From assembly GCF_021341665.1 (NCBI RefSeq), contig NZ_JAJTTH010000001.1:372001-436000 (forward strand): a stretch of 64,000 nt of DNA, written 5' to 3'. Positions 1 to 9,344 of this stretch are shown one piece after another. The notes under the pieces are model-generated. The model saw nothing but the letters and a program-made list of their open reading frames with translations. It made no database searches and had not been told where the DNA came from. Both the position numbers and the translations under genes were made by a program. The DNA is from Pseudomonas sp. Au-Pse12 (GTDB lineage Bacteria; Pseudomonadota; Gammaproteobacteria; Pseudomonadales; Pseudomonadaceae). Numbering within the stretch: position 1 is the stretch's first letter; the number at the start of each line of letters is the position of its first letter.

Positions 1-293
1 TCGGCATGGGCCTGCTGGTCTTTCTCAATCGCTACGTGTTTCTCGAACCGCGCCTGCCGCTGCGCCTGAGCAGCAACGCGCGGCAGTTCCTCGGTTTTGC
101 GGTGCCGGGCATGCTCACGGCGATCTGCGGGCCGATCGTGTTCATGCCCGATCACCAGTTGAACCTGCACTGGGACAACCCCTATTTGCTCAGCTCGCTG
201 GTGGCCATCGTGCTGGTGATCTACACCCGCAATACCCTGGTCAGCATGCTGCTGAGCATGGGTTTCTTTTTCCTTCTGCGCTGGTGGCTCTGA
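1..293 (+). CDS. azlD: AzlD-family branched-chain amino acid export subunit, 5' truncated
   Basis: Small inner-membrane partner of an AzlC permease; the pair exports branched-chain amino acids. The visible part is almost wholly hydrophobic, with about three membrane segments, and ends in the tail FFFLLRWWL. AzlD proteins are usually 100-110 residues, so only the first few codons should be missing; the ATG at position 6 is then internal. The expected azlC lies off the window. Assignment rests on overall sequence resemblance, since the family has no catalytic motif. The gene ends 67 bases before the SMI1 gene. Confidence 0.8.
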   Translation, partial: GMGLLVFLNRYVFLEPRLPLRLSSNARQFLGFAVPGMLTAICGPIVFMPDHQLNLHWDNPYLLSSLVAIVLVIYTRNTLVSMLLSMGFFFLLRWWL

Positions 294-360
294 GGCAGGA
301 TTGCGGTAGCCTGTGCAGCTTTCGGCACAGGCCGACCTTCAACCGCAACGGATGCACCGG

Positions 361-1350
361 ATGAGCAACTTTCCCCACGATATCGACCTGGACGCGTTCT
401 GGGACCACGACAGCAGCCGCAAGATCAACCAGCCACCGGCGAGCGCCGCCATGATCGCCGAGCTGCAAGCCCTGCTGGGCTATCGACTGCCGCCGTCCTA
501 TGTGGCGTTCATGCACCGTTACAACGGTGGCTGCCCGCACCTCAGCTGTTGCCCCACGGAGCAGGGCACCTCCTGGGCCGAGGACCACTGCGCGATCGAC
601 AGTTTCCTGAGCATCGGTCGCGACAGTCGCTACTCCCTGGGCGGCGGCCTGGGCAGCCGCTTCATGATCGAGGAGTGGGGCTACCCGGACCTGGGGGTGT
701 ACATCTGCAATTGCCCGTCCGCCGGGCATGACATGATCGCGTTGGACTACCGCGAGTGCGGCCCCGAGGGTGAACCCCGGGTGGTGCACGTGGACCAGGA
801 GGGCGACTACGAGGTGACTGTCCTGGCGCCGAACTTCGAGGCCTTTGTCCGCGGCCTGGTGTCCTGGGAGGTGTATGACACCTCCGAGCAGGACTACCTC
901 GACGACCTGGACACGGTCGCCAGCGCGCCGTTCTCGCCACTGCTGCAGGAGCTGCTTGAGCACTTCCCGGACGTGCCTGACCTGGGGCCGCTGATCCGCC
1001 AGATCGCCCTGCGCATCGTCCAGGACAAGCGCTACTTTGCGTTGCACGCCGACCCGCTGTCGTACCTGTTGTACGACCTGCAGTTCTGGCTGTACCAGAA
1101 CCGCCACCCGGTCCCCAACAAAGAGGCCTACCTGGAGGTCTATCAGGACATGATCGCCTTCGCCAAGGGCTTCGGCACCGACGGCTACGCCCCGGATTTC
1201 ATCCGCGACTGGTTTCGCGCGCGGCTGGCGGACGGTCATCTACGCCAGGCGGCGGGCGGGTTAGCCCTGACCCCGGCCTACCGCGCGCAGTTGCTGGAAC
1301 AATTGTCGGGGTTTCGCCCCGCCGGCCCACACCTTCAGGAGCAGCCATGA
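361..1350 (+). CDS. SMI1/KNR4-family protein
   Basis: Protein of 329 residues. Residues about 20-165 look like an SMI1/KNR4 (SUKH) domain: the stretch [17 protein letters not shown] is the typical start of the fold, and a [11 protein letters not shown] segment follows. The C-terminal half is not recognised. SUKH domains are common in immunity proteins against polymorphic toxins but also occur in housekeeping proteins; no toxin gene is adjacent. Start chosen at ATG 361 (MSNFPHD); a GTG at 313 and an ATG at 352 are in frame and no candidate has a strong ribosome binding site. The stop overlaps the next start (ATGA), so it is translationally coupled to the Nudix-DUF4406 gene, which may be the better clue to its role. 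Confidence 0.75.
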   Translation: MSNFPHDIDLDAFWDHDSSRKINQPPASAAMIAELQALLGYRLPPSYVAFMHRYNGGCPHLSCCPTEQGTSWAEDHCAIDSFLSIGRDSRYSLGGGLGSRFMIEEWGYPDLGVYICNCPSAGHDMIALDYRECGPEGEPRVVHVDQEGDYEVTVLAPNFEAFVRGLVSWEVYDTSEQDYLDDLDTVASAPFSPLLQELLEHFPDVPDLGPLIRQIALRIVQDKRYFALHADPLSYLLYDLQFWLYQNRHPVPNKEAYLEVYQDMIAFAKGFGTDGYAPDFIRDWFRARLADGHLRQAAGGLALTPAYRAQLLEQLSGFRPAGPHLQEQP

Positions 1351-2306
1351 GCGAGGAAAAGATCCGCATCACCGCCGAGAAGACCCTCTCCGACAACTGG
1401 TACGTGCTGAAGAAATACAGCTTCGAACTGCGCCGCCGCGACGGCAGCTGGCAGGCCCAGGAGCGCGAGGTCTATGACCGCGGCAATGGCGCGACGATCC
1501 TGCTGTACAACCTCAAGCGGCGCACGGTGCTGCTGACCCGGCAGTTCCGCATGCCGGCCTTCGTCAACGGCCACAGCGGTTACCTGATCGAGACCGCCGC
1601 TGGTTTGCTGGACAACGCCAGCCCGGAGGTGCGCATCCGCCAGGAAGCGCAAGAGGAAACCGGTTGCCGGGTGGGCGAGGTGCAGAAGGTCTTCGACGCG
1701 TTCATGAGCCCGGGCTCGGTGACTGAGCGGGTGCATTTCTTCATTGGCCATTACCAGGCCGAAGACCGCATCGATGAAGGCGGCGGGCTGGAGCACGAAG
1801 GCGAGGACATCGAAGTCCTGGAACTGGATATCGACCAGGCGCTGGGCATGATCAAGAGCGGCGAGATCGCCGACGGCAAGACCATCATGCTGCTGCAGTA
1901 CCTGCAGTTGCATGTGCTCAAGCCCCGCAGCCTGATGGTGCTGGTGGCCGGCCCTTACCGCTCTGGCACTGGCGATGACCCGGCGCTGCTGGCGCGCAAT
2001 GTCGAGGCCATGGAGCACAGCGCGGCGCAGGTCCTGGCCGCCGGGCACTTCCCGGTGCTGGGAGAGTGGGTGGCGTTGCCCATGACCCGCCTGGCGGGCT
2101 CGCGGGCGGTGGGCGATGCGGTCTACAACGCGCAGTTCCATGCCTACGCCGAGCGCCTGCTGGAGCGTTGCGATGCGGTGCTGCGCATCGGCGGGCCGTC
2201 GGCGGGTTGCGATGCCATGGTCGAGATCGGCCAGCGCCTGGGCCTGGCCATCTATCACCAGGTGGAGCAGCTACCGGTGCTGTCCGGCGGGTTGGCGCAA
2301 GGCTGA
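1347..2306 (+). CDS. NudK-like Nudix hydrolase fused to a DUF4406 domain
   Basis: A single uninterrupted 319-residue protein with two enzyme-like domains. Residues about 1-192 resemble NudK, a GDP-mannose / ADP-ribose-type pyrophosphatase, with the Nudix box at about 86-108 (core QEAQEETGC) and the SPGSVTE segment downstream. Residues about 194-312 resemble DUF4406, a relative of nucleoside 2-deoxyribosyltransferases: [10 protein letters not shown] at its start, then [13 protein letters not shown], and [21 protein letters not shown]. NudK is normally about 190 residues, ending where the second domain begins. The reading frame and codon use are smooth across the junction, so this is a true fusion. 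A well-placed CAGGAG precedes the ATG. A terminator lies 78 bases downstream. A role in clearing modified nucleotides or nucleotide sugars is inference. Confidence 0.82.
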   Translation: MSEEKIRITAEKTLSDNWYVLKKYSFELRRRDGSWQAQEREVYDRGNGATILLYNLKRRTVLLTRQFRMPAFVNGHSGYLIETAAGLLDNASPEVRIRQEAQEETGCRVGEVQKVFDAFMSPGSVTERVHFFIGHYQAEDRIDEGGGLEHEGEDIEVLELDIDQALGMIKSGEIADGKTIMLLQYLQLHVLKPRSLMVLVAGPYRSGTGDDPALLARNVEAMEHSAAQVLAAGHFPVLGEWVALPMTRLAGSRAVGDAVYNAQFHAYAERLLERCDAVLRIGGPSAGCDAMVEIGQRLGLAIYHQVEQLPVLSGGLAQG

Positions 2307-2383
2307 CTGAGGTCGCGGTCACGCCCGGCGCAGCAGGGCAGCGCCGCCGGCAGTCGCCCGCCGGCGCCACAGGCATACCCGTG

Positions 2384-2406
2384 AAAGCCCCGCCAGGGGC
2401 TTTTCT
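2384..2406 (+). terminator. Rho-independent terminator
   Basis: Perfect 8-bp stem AAAGCCCC / GGGGCTTT around the loop GCCA, followed by a T run (TTTTCT). It lies 78 bases after the Nudix-DUF4406 stop and separates the SMI1-Nudix pair from the downstream diguanylate cyclase gene. Confidence 0.85.
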
Positions 2407-2520
2407 CCAGGCTTCACGGGGAAAAACTGTCTATCGTCAATAGGCAAGCGGGAGCTTCGTCGAAGGCCGCGTGGGGCAGGGCTGCATCGGTCGGTTTGTC
2501 GTTATGGCGCCTGGAGCACT

Positions 2521-5088
2521 ATGGAAAACCTCGGTCTTGATCCGTCTGCAGGGCGCAGCACCTCGAATCAGGCGCTGGCCCGGGCCACCCTGCTGGGCTG
2601 CTCGGGGCTGCTGCTGGCGCTGTTCCTGTTCACCGGCGCGCTGCTGGTGTACATCGCCCTTGAGCAGAACCGTTCCGCCGAACAGCACAACCGCATGGAC
2701 ATCCAGCGCGCGCTGCAAGCCTTTGCCGACAACGCCAGCACCACCCTCAAGGATTACGCCCTGTGGGGCGATGCCTACCAGCACCTGCACCTGAAGGTCG
2801 ACCTCGACTGGGCCTACAACCGGCAGAACTTCGGCCCGACCCTGTACCGTGACCTGGGGTTTGACGGGGTGTTCGTGATCAACCCGGCCGGGCGCACGGT
2901 CTATGCCCTGGTGGCCGGAAACCTCAGTTCGATGGATGCCCGGGACTGGTTGGGTGAACAACTGCAGCCCCTGGTCGAGCAGGCACGCCAGGCGGACAGC
3001 AAGGCCGTCAGCCGGTTCGTGTCGGTGGCCGGCACCCCGGCGCTGGTGGTCGCCGACGACCTCGGCACGGGCAACGACCCGCAAGTGCAAGCCGATGCCG
3101 GCCCGCCGTCGGTGCTGATCTTCGTCGCCCGCTTCGATCCCGAACGCCTGCTGGCCCTGGGCCGGGGGCTGGACATCGAACAGTTGCAGAGGGTCACGGC
3201 CGCCACGGCGCAGGACCTGCCGCGCCTGGACCTGCCGGATGGCGCTGGAACCCTGCAGTGGCGCCCGGCGCGCCCGGGGCACCAGTTGCTGGTGCTGGTG
3301 ATGCCGCTGTTGCTGCTGGCGGGCCTGCTGGTGGGCTTGATGGCGGCCTTTTTGTTGCGCCGCGCGGCTGTGGCGGCGCGGGTCATGGACCAGCAGTTTC
3401 ACGCCTTGCGCACCAACCGCTCGGTCCTGGCCGCCAGCGAGGAGCGTTTTCGCGATGTCGCCGAAGCCGCGTCCGACTGGATCTGGGAGGTCGACCCGCA
3501 GTTGCGCTTCACCTATCTGTCCGAGCGTTTCGAGGCGGTCACCGGTCTGCCGCGCGAAGCGGCCCTGGGCCGGCCGATGACCGAGTTGCTCAGTGGCGAG
3601 CGGGGCCCGCTGGCAGATTGGCTGGCGGCCCCGGAGCGACGTACCCAGGGCATCCAGCAGTGCCTGTACCGGGACGGCCGGGGGCAGTCGCGGGTCTGTC
3701 GCCTGTCGGTACGGGCCCTGGAAGCCGGAGGCTTTCGCGGCACCGCCAGTGATATCACCGAAGAAGTCGCGGCGCGGCGGCGGGTCGAGTACCTGTCCCA
3801 GCACGATGCCTTGACGGGCCTGGCCAACCGCACCCGCCTGCAGGAGTTTCTCGAAGGCCGGCTGTTGGCCCCGCCGACCCTGCTGGAGCCGCTGCAGATG
3901 CTCAGCGTCGACCTTGACCGCTTCAAGCCGGTGAATGACCTGTTGGGCCACGCTGCCGGCGATCAGGTGCTGCACGGGGTGTCCCAGCGCCTGGCCCAGT
4001 GCCTGCGCGGCGATGACCTGGTGGCCCGGGTCGGTGGCGACGAGTTTGTCCTGGTGGTCACCGGGCAGGTCGCCGATCGCGAGATCGAAGGCCTGTGCCG
4101 ACGCCTGATCGAGCGCATCGAGGAGCCGTTCTATATCGCCGGGCATGAGGTCTTCATCAGTGCCAGCATCGGCATCGCCCGGGCTCCGCGCGACGCCACC
4201 CAGGCCGAAGAGCTGCTGCGTTTCGCCGACATTGCCCTGTACGAGGCCAAGGCCGCGGGCCGCAGTACCTGGCGTTTCTATGCGCCCTCGATGAATGTGC
4301 GGATCATCGAACGGCGGCGCCTGGAGCACGACCTGCGCCATGCCATCGAGCAGGACCAGTTGCTCCTGCACTTCCAGCCGCGCTATCGGGTGCTCGACGG
4401 CCAGTTGGTCGGCGCCGAGGCCCTGGTGCGCTGGCAACACCCGCAGCACGGGCTGCTGGGGCCGGAGGTGTTCGTGCCGATTGCCGAGGACACCGGACTG
4501 ATCCTGCCGCTGAGCAACTGGGTGCTGCATGCGGCCTGTCGCGCGGCGCGGGCCTGGCCGGAGCACCTGCTGCTGGCGGTGAAGCTGGCGCCCGCGGAGT
4601 TCCAGCGCGGGCAGTTGCTGGCGAGGATCGCCGCGGTGCTCAAGCAGAGTGGCTTCGAGCCGTCGCGCCTGGAGCTGGAAATGACCGACAAGGTGCTGCT
4701 CGATGACAGCCGCCACGTGCTGACCCTCATGCAGGGGCTCAAGGCCCTGGGGGTGCAACTGCTGATCGATGATTTCGGCACCGGTTACTCGGCGCTGCAC
4801 TACCTGCAGACCTTCCCCCTGGACGGCCTGAAGATCGACAGCAGTTTCGTCGCCCGGCTGCACCACAACGACGCCGGCCGCTCGATCGTCGAAGCGATTG
4901 TCAGCCTGGGGCACGCGCTGGCCTTGCGGGTGGTCGCCGAAGGGGTGCACACCCCGGAGCAGCTCAGGGTGTTGCGTGACATCCAGTGCGATGAGGTGCA
5001 AGGCGCGCACCTGGGGCCGCCGCTGGACCAGGAGGCGCTGTTGGCGCTGTATGGCGAGGCCGCTCGGGCGTCGCGGCCGATCACCTGA
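2521..5088 (+). CDS. CHASE4-PAS-GGDEF-EAL membrane protein, EAL domain probably impaired
   Basis: Protein of 855 residues. Membrane segment about 22-47, a periplasmic CHASE4-like sensor about 50-250 (KDYALWGDAYQHL), second membrane segment about 256-280, PAS about 305-415, GGDEF about 425-585, EAL about 600-850. The cyclase site is intact: VDLDRF supplies the metal Asp and GGDEF is at 505-509, with an RGDD inhibitory site five residues before it. The EAL domain keeps EAL (633-635), DDFGTG and the KID lysine, but the metal-binding Asn of the usual VNLS segment is Lys688 (VKLAPAEF) and EITE is EMTD. It therefore most likely makes c-di-GMP, with the EAL domain degenerate or regulatory. Start ATG is preceded by a GGAG close by. 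It converges on the neighbouring kinase operon. Confidence 0.88.
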   Translation: MENLGLDPSAGRSTSNQALARATLLGCSGLLLALFLFTGALLVYIALEQNRSAEQHNRMDIQRALQAFADNASTTLKDYALWGDAYQHLHLKVDLDWAYNRQNFGPTLYRDLGFDGVFVINPAGRTVYALVAGNLSSMDARDWLGEQLQPLVEQARQADSKAVSRFVSVAGTPALVVADDLGTGNDPQVQADAGPPSVLIFVARFDPERLLALGRGLDIEQLQRVTAATAQDLPRLDLPDGAGTLQWRPARPGHQLLVLVMPLLLLAGLLVGLMAAFLLRRAAVAARVMDQQFHALRTNRSVLAASEERFRDVAEAASDWIWEVDPQLRFTYLSERFEAVTGLPREAALGRPMTELLSGERGPLADWLAAPERRTQGIQQCLYRDGRGQSRVCRLSVRALEAGGFRGTASDITEEVAARRRVEYLSQHDALTGLANRTRLQEFLEGRLLAPPTLLEPLQMLSVDLDRFKPVNDLLGHAAGDQVLHGVSQRLAQCLRGDDLVARVGGDEFVLVVTGQVADREIEGLCRRLIERIEEPFYIAGHEVFISASIGIARAPRDATQAEELLRFADIALYEAKAAGRSTWRFYAPSMNVRIIERRRLEHDLRHAIEQDQLLLHFQPRYRVLDGQLVGAEALVRWQHPQHGLLGPEVFVPIAEDTGLILPLSNWVLHAACRAARAWPEHLLLAVKLAPAEFQRGQLLARIAAVLKQSGFEPSRLELEMTDKVLLDDSRHVLTLMQGLKALGVQLLIDDFGTGYSALHYLQTFPLDGLKIDSSFVARLHHNDAGRSIVEAIVSLGHALALRVVAEGVHTPEQLRVLRDIQCDEVQGAHLGPPLDQEALLALYGEAARASRPIT

Positions 5089-5128
5089 ACGCCTTCCGGG
5101 CGGGTGCTCGGCGACGCGACGCGGCGCC

Positions 5129-6547
5129 TCAGTGCGCTGGCGCGGCTTGACGCTCCTGACGGATCGGCAGCTCGACGCGAAACGTGCTGCCGACGCCGGG
5201 CTGGCTGCGCACGCTGATCTGCCCGCCGTGCTTCTGGACGATTCCGTAGGACAGCGACAGGCCCAGGCCCGTCCCCTGGCCCACCGGCTTGGTGGTAAAG
5301 AACGGGTCGAAGATCTTCGCCAGGTGCTCTTCGTCGATGCCGCAGCCGGTGTCGCTGACCTCCAGCCAGACCCGGTCGCCCTCGACGCCGTTGCGCAGGG
5401 TGATGGTGCCGCGTTCCGGGCCGATGGCCTGGGCGGCGTTGACCACCAGGTTCATCACCACTTGATTGAGCTGCGAGGGCAGGCACTCGATTTCCGGCAG
5501 CGGCTGGTAGTCGGTGACCAGGTCGGCCTTGTACTTGAGTTCGTTGGCCACGATGTTCAGGGTCGAGTCGATGCCCTGTTGCAGGTTCGCCAGTTGCCAT
5601 TGCTGGTCGCTGTCGACCCGGGAGAAGTTCTTCAGGTCCTTGACGATCTGCGCCACCCGGCCGATGCCTTCCTTGGATTCCCTGATCAGCACCGGAATGT
5701 CTTCCTGGAGGAAGTCCAGGTCGATACTCTCGCGCAGGCTCTGCAGGCGCTTGCGCAACTCCGGGTCGGCGATGGCTTCCTCGGCCTGGCGGTAGGCACC
5801 GAGCATCTGGTTGAGCTGCTGCAGATAGCCCGACAGGCTGCCGAGGTTGGAGGAGACAAAGCCGATAGGGTTGTTGATCTCGTGGGCGACCCCGGCGGCG
5901 AGCTGGCCGAGGGAGGCCAGTTTTTCCGATTGCACCAGCTGGTTCTCCAGCTGCTTGCGTTCGTCGATCTGCAGTTGCAGCGCCGCGCCTGCCTGTTTCA
6001 GGTCCTCGGTGCGCTGTTCCACCAGGTGCTCCAGGTGGTGCATTTGCAGGAGCGCGCGGGCGGTCATCTCCCACTTGCTGGTCAGGGTGCTGGCCATCTG
6101 CTGGACTTCGATGTTGTCAAAGGGCTTTTTCAGGATCAGCAGGCGATGGTGCCCTTGCAGGCGCTCCAGCAGTTCCTCCCAGGAATAGTCGGAGTAGGCG
6201 GTGCAGACCACCACTTGCAGCCGGGGATCCTGCTGCCAGAGCCGCTCGACGGTCTGTGCCCCGTCCCAGCCCTGGGGCATGCGCATGTCGACGAACGCCA
6301 GGGCATAGGGGCGTTGCTGTTCCTGGGCCCGGCAGACCATGGCCAGGCCTTCCTCGCCGCCGTAGGCCGAATCCAGCTCGAAAGGCTGTTGCTGGGGCTT
6401 GGCCTGGGCGCCGAACAGTTGCGCCTCCAGGTCGTCCAGGCTGCTGTCGTCCGTCTGCGGCGGGGTGAGGATCTTGCGAAAGTCATCGTGGATCGACGGG
6501 GTATCGTCGATCAGCAGGATCCGGCGGTTGCTCAACTCGTCCATCAT
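5129..6547 (-). CDS. Receiver-histidine kinase (REC-HisKA-HATPase)
   Basis: Cytoplasmic 472-residue protein: receiver about 8-155 with Asp pair 14-15, phospho-acceptor Asp87 (FVDMRMP) and Lys 140-141; coiled coil about 170-205; HisKA with H222 ([11 protein letters not shown]); HATPase about 330-465 with DTGCGID and GTGLGLS. The receiver has an insertion of about 35 residues after the first helix (from ILTPP to FELDSAY) that is also present in the REC-GGDEF-EAL regulator of the same operon. It is the last gene of a four-gene operon; its ATG overlaps the stop of the DAHL kinase (ATGA). The likely job is to receive a phosphate from, or be controlled by, the DAHL kinase and pass it on. Partners are inferred from gene order. 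Confidence 0.88.
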   Translation of the reverse strand: MMDELSNRRILLIDDTPSIHDDFRKILTPPQTDDSSLDDLEAQLFGAQAKPQQQPFELDSAYGGEEGLAMVCRAQEQQRPYALAFVDMRMPQGWDGAQTVERLWQQDPRLQVVVCTAYSDYSWEELLERLQGHHRLLILKKPFDNIEVQQMASTLTSKWEMTARALLQMHHLEHLVEQRTEDLKQAGAALQLQIDERKQLENQLVQSEKLASLGQLAAGVAHEINNPIGFVSSNLGSLSGYLQQLNQMLGAYRQAEEAIADPELRKRLQSLRESIDLDFLQEDIPVLIRESKEGIGRVAQIVKDLKNFSRVDSDQQWQLANLQQGIDSTLNIVANELKYKADLVTDYQPLPEIECLPSQLNQVVMNLVVNAAQAIGPERGTITLRNGVEGDRVWLEVSDTGCGIDEEHLAKIFDPFFTTKPVGQGTGLGLSLSYGIVQKHGGQISVRSQPGVGSTFRVELPIRQERQAAPAH

Positions 6548-8355
6548 GGGTCCTCAGCGTCGATCAGCGGCACTTCCAGGGTGAAGGTGGCCCCCAGGCC
6601 TGGGCCATCGCTGTGCACGTTCAATTGTCCATCCATCTCCATGGCGGCCAGGGCGCAGCTGTGCAAGCCGAAGCCATGGCCGTCCTTGCGGGTGGTGAAA
6701 CCGTGGGTAAAGATCCGCGCCAGGTTCTCGGCGGGAATGCCTTCGCCTTCATCCTTGACGCTGATGCTCAGGGTCCGGCCGTCCACCACCCTGGCGCTCA
6801 GCGTCAGGGTGCGGGGGTGGTCGTCGAGGTTGGACATGGCGTACTTGGCGTTGCTGATCAGGTTGATCAGGATCAGCAGCATGCGGTGCTTGTCGCCCAT
6901 TACCAAGGGCAGCTGGCTGTAGTCCTTGACCACCGTCACCTGGTGCCGGGCCAGGGCCCCGGAATTCATGCGCAGGGCGTCGTCGATCAGCTCGGCGATG
7001 CGCAAGGGCTCGATCAACCGCTGCGCGCCGGCATAGGACTGCTGGGTGGCGACGATTTCCTTGATGTGGTCGACGCTGCGGCCCAGCTGCGCCAGTTCTT
7101 CGCCCATGGTCTGCTGCTCGCTGGCAATCGCTTCGACCAGCTGATTGAGGTAGCCGGGGAGCAGCTTGCCTTTGTCGTCCAGGGTGAAAAAATGCCCGAG
7201 GTCATCCTGATGCTGGTTGATCAGTTGCATGGCCTTGCCCAGCCCCTGGGTCTTGCTGGTGCGAAGTGTGCGGCTGAGGATTTCGCTGGAGATGTTCACG
7301 CTGTTGAGCACATTGCCGACGTTGTGCAGGACATTGGTGGCAATTTCCGCCATGCCGGCCTGGCGCGCGGTGTCCAGCAGCTCACTCTGCGTTTCCTTGA
7401 GTTCCCGGGTTCGCTCCTCGACCCTGAGTTCCAGGTGTTCATTGGCGCTCTGCAGGGCGCTGTTCACGCGGCGGATCACGGCGTAGCTGCGTACCAGCCT
7501 GACGGCCAGGTAGAGGATCAGCATCACCAGCAGGGCGGCGAACAGCAGCAGGTACTGATGAGCCAGCTGGTCCTGCTGGTCGGCCTGGAACTGGTCCTGA
7601 TTGAGCTGGCGGGTGATGTCGTCCAGGCGCTGGGCGATCGGGATCGAGGTGATCCGCTCCAGCAGGTCGTTGACCACCGGCTGCTCGCGCAGGATCACCG
7701 AGACATGGTTGCTGAGAATATCCACCGGTTCATGCAGCGGCTCGGGCAGGCGCTCCTTGTTGACCGCCAGCTTGTTCAGCCCGACGAGGATGTCCGCGGC
7801 CTTGTCGTCGCTGGACACCTGGGCGAACTCCAGGCTGCTGAGCAGCAGGTCATAGGTGTCGATGGCGATGTTCTGTTCCAGCAGCCGCGCGTCGTCGTCA
7901 AGGCCGGCCAAGCGGCGCTGGATATCGTCTTCGGCGGTGGGCAGGAACGCCAGGGAGTTGCGCAGTATCGAGTTGTGGGACTTGAAACGCTCCACCAGGT
8001 CGGCCTTTTCCTTGAACGCCTCGATGAACGCTTGGTGGCTGGCTTTCCAGGTCGCCGAGTCATCGTGCAGCTGCTCCGGTTGCGAGAGCTGATCGAAGCG
8101 GTTCCACAGCTGGTTGATTTCCTGCACCGGCATGACCAGCGGATCGTAGTTGTGGCTGATGGCGATCCGCGCCTTGAGCACCTCGGTTTCCCATTGCGCG
8201 TTCAACTGCTTGATGTGGCTGATCAGGTCGCGCGACTGCGCGTAGTTCGAGGGTTGGCTGATCACGGTCTTGAGGTAGAGAAAGGCCAGCCCCAGCAACA
8301 GGCCGAGGGTCAGCAGCGCCAGCAGCAGGTTGGACGAGCGACGCAGTGCCTTCAT
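6544..8355 (-). CDS. DAHL-domain membrane sensor histidine kinase
   Basis: Protein of 603 residues with membrane segments about 10-29 and 245-265 enclosing an all-helical periplasmic region. The helical content, spacing and position fit a DAHL (double all-helical ligand-binding) sensor. After a coiled coil comes a divergent HisKA in which H344 lies in ATNVLHNVGNVLNSV, then a HATPase with DEGEGIP and GHGFGLH near the end. The HNVGNVLN box is that of a particular kinase subfamily rather than the usual HEIRTP. Start chosen at ATG 8355, because its first four bases (ATGA) contain the stop of the upstream cytochrome gene; an in-frame ATG 18 bases earlier is less likely. It is the probable sensor of the operon. 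Confidence 0.85.
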   Translation of the reverse strand: MKALRRSSNLLLALLTLGLLLGLAFLYLKTVISQPSNYAQSRDLISHIKQLNAQWETEVLKARIAISHNYDPLVMPVQEINQLWNRFDQLSQPEQLHDDSATWKASHQAFIEAFKEKADLVERFKSHNSILRNSLAFLPTAEDDIQRRLAGLDDDARLLEQNIAIDTYDLLLSSLEFAQVSSDDKAADILVGLNKLAVNKERLPEPLHEPVDILSNHVSVILREQPVVNDLLERITSIPIAQRLDDITRQLNQDQFQADQQDQLAHQYLLLFAALLVMLILYLAVRLVRSYAVIRRVNSALQSANEHLELRVEERTRELKETQSELLDTARQAGMAEIATNVLHNVGNVLNSVNISSEILSRTLRTSKTQGLGKAMQLINQHQDDLGHFFTLDDKGKLLPGYLNQLVEAIASEQQTMGEELAQLGRSVDHIKEIVATQQSYAGAQRLIEPLRIAELIDDALRMNSGALARHQVTVVKDYSQLPLVMGDKHRMLLILINLISNAKYAMSNLDDHPRTLTLSARVVDGRTLSISVKDEGEGIPAENLARIFTHGFTTRKDGHGFGLHSCALAAMEMDGQLNVHSDGPGLGATFTLEVPLIDAEDP

Positions 8356-9344
8356 AGCGGCTTGCCCTGCCATTCGCCGGTCAGGGTCTTGAGAAACTTG
8401 ACGATCAGGCTGGTGTCCTGGGGGTTGGGCGGACGCCCCAGCTGATACTTGAACATCACCTCCACGGCCTGTTCCAGGGTCTGCGCCGAGCCGTCGTGGA
8501 AGTACGGCGCGGTCACCGCGACATTGCGCAGGCTGGGCACCTTGAAGACGTTGCGGTCCTGTTCGTCGCCGGTGACCAGGAAGCGCCCCAGGTCGGCTTC
8601 GGTGGGGTTGCCCCGGGCCGCGAAGTAGTCGCCCATCACGCCGAACTTCTGGAACATGTTGCCGCCGATGTTGACCCCCTGATGGCAGGCGATGCAGCCG
8701 TAGTCCTTGAATCGCTGGTAACCGTACTTTTCGTCGAGGCTGAGAATGTCGGTGTTGCCTTGCAGGTACTGGTCGAACCGCGAGTTGGCGCTGATCAGGG
8801 TCCGTTCATAGCTGGCCAGGGCGTTCTGCACGTTGGCCACGGTGACCCCGTCCTGGTACAGCTCGCCGAAGGCCTGGCGGTAGCTGCTGTCGTCGCTCAA
8901 GGTGCGGATCAGCGTTGGCCAGTTGTTGCCCATTTCGATGGGGCTCTGCACGACGTTGTCGATCTGTGCTTCGAGGGTGTCGGCGCGGCCGTCCCAGAAT
9001 TGCCGGAAATTCAGCGCGGCGTTGAACACGCTGGGGGCATTGACCCGGGTGAGTTGCCCCTTGAGGCCCAGCGACTTGGCCTGGTTGTCGGCGCCGCCCT
9101 GGTCCAGGTGGTGGCAACTGGCGCAGGACAGGCTCTGGTCCTGGGACAGGCGCGGTTCATTGAACAGCCGGCGTCCGAGCTCGACCCGCTGCGGGTCCAG
9201 GGCCGGCGCCGCGGGCAGCGACTTGAGCGGCTCGTCCAGTGGCGCGGCGGCAGCGCTCAGGCTGATGCCGAGCCCGAGCCCGAGCAGCAGGCGCAGAGGC
9301 TTGCCCGGGTGGCGGCGCGGTGCGTGTTCACTGCTCGCGGTCAT
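8352..9344 (-). CDS. Di-haem cytochrome c peroxidase-family protein
   Basis: Protein of 330 residues of the bacterial cytochrome c peroxidase / MauG family, exported to the periplasm. A signal-peptide-like stretch lies about 16-34 ([18 protein letters not shown]). Two c-haem motifs are visible: CASCH at 74-78 and CIACH at 217-221. The family signatures NAPSVFNAALNFRQFWDGR and VPSLRNVAVTAPYFHDG flank them. The length is normal for the family. It sits between two signalling genes, overlapping the upstream regulator by 17 bases and the downstream kinase by 4, so it is made together with them. This suggests a role as a peroxide or redox input to the DAHL kinase rather than, or besides, peroxide removal; that link is inference. 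Confidence 0.9.
   Translation of the reverse strand: MTASSEHAPRRHPGKPLRLLLGLGLGISLSAAAAPLDEPLKSLPAAPALDPQRVELGRRLFNEPRLSQDQSLSCASCHHLDQGGADNQAKSLGLKGQLTRVNAPSVFNAALNFRQFWDGRADTLEAQIDNVVQSPIEMGNNWPTLIRTLSDDSSYRQAFGELYQDGVTVANVQNALASYERTLISANSRFDQYLQGNTDILSLDEKYGYQRFKDYGCIACHQGVNIGGNMFQKFGVMGDYFAARGNPTEADLGRFLVTGDEQDRNVFKVPSLRNVAVTAPYFHDGSAQTLEQAVEVMFKYQLGRPPNPQDTSLIVKFLKTLTGEWQGKPL

Noticed and set aside
2437..5010. 857-codon open frame antisense to the GGDEF-EAL gene
   Set aside because: It is Gln/His/Arg-rich with no recognisable family, as expected from the complement of GC-biased codons; the plus-strand protein has clear domains.
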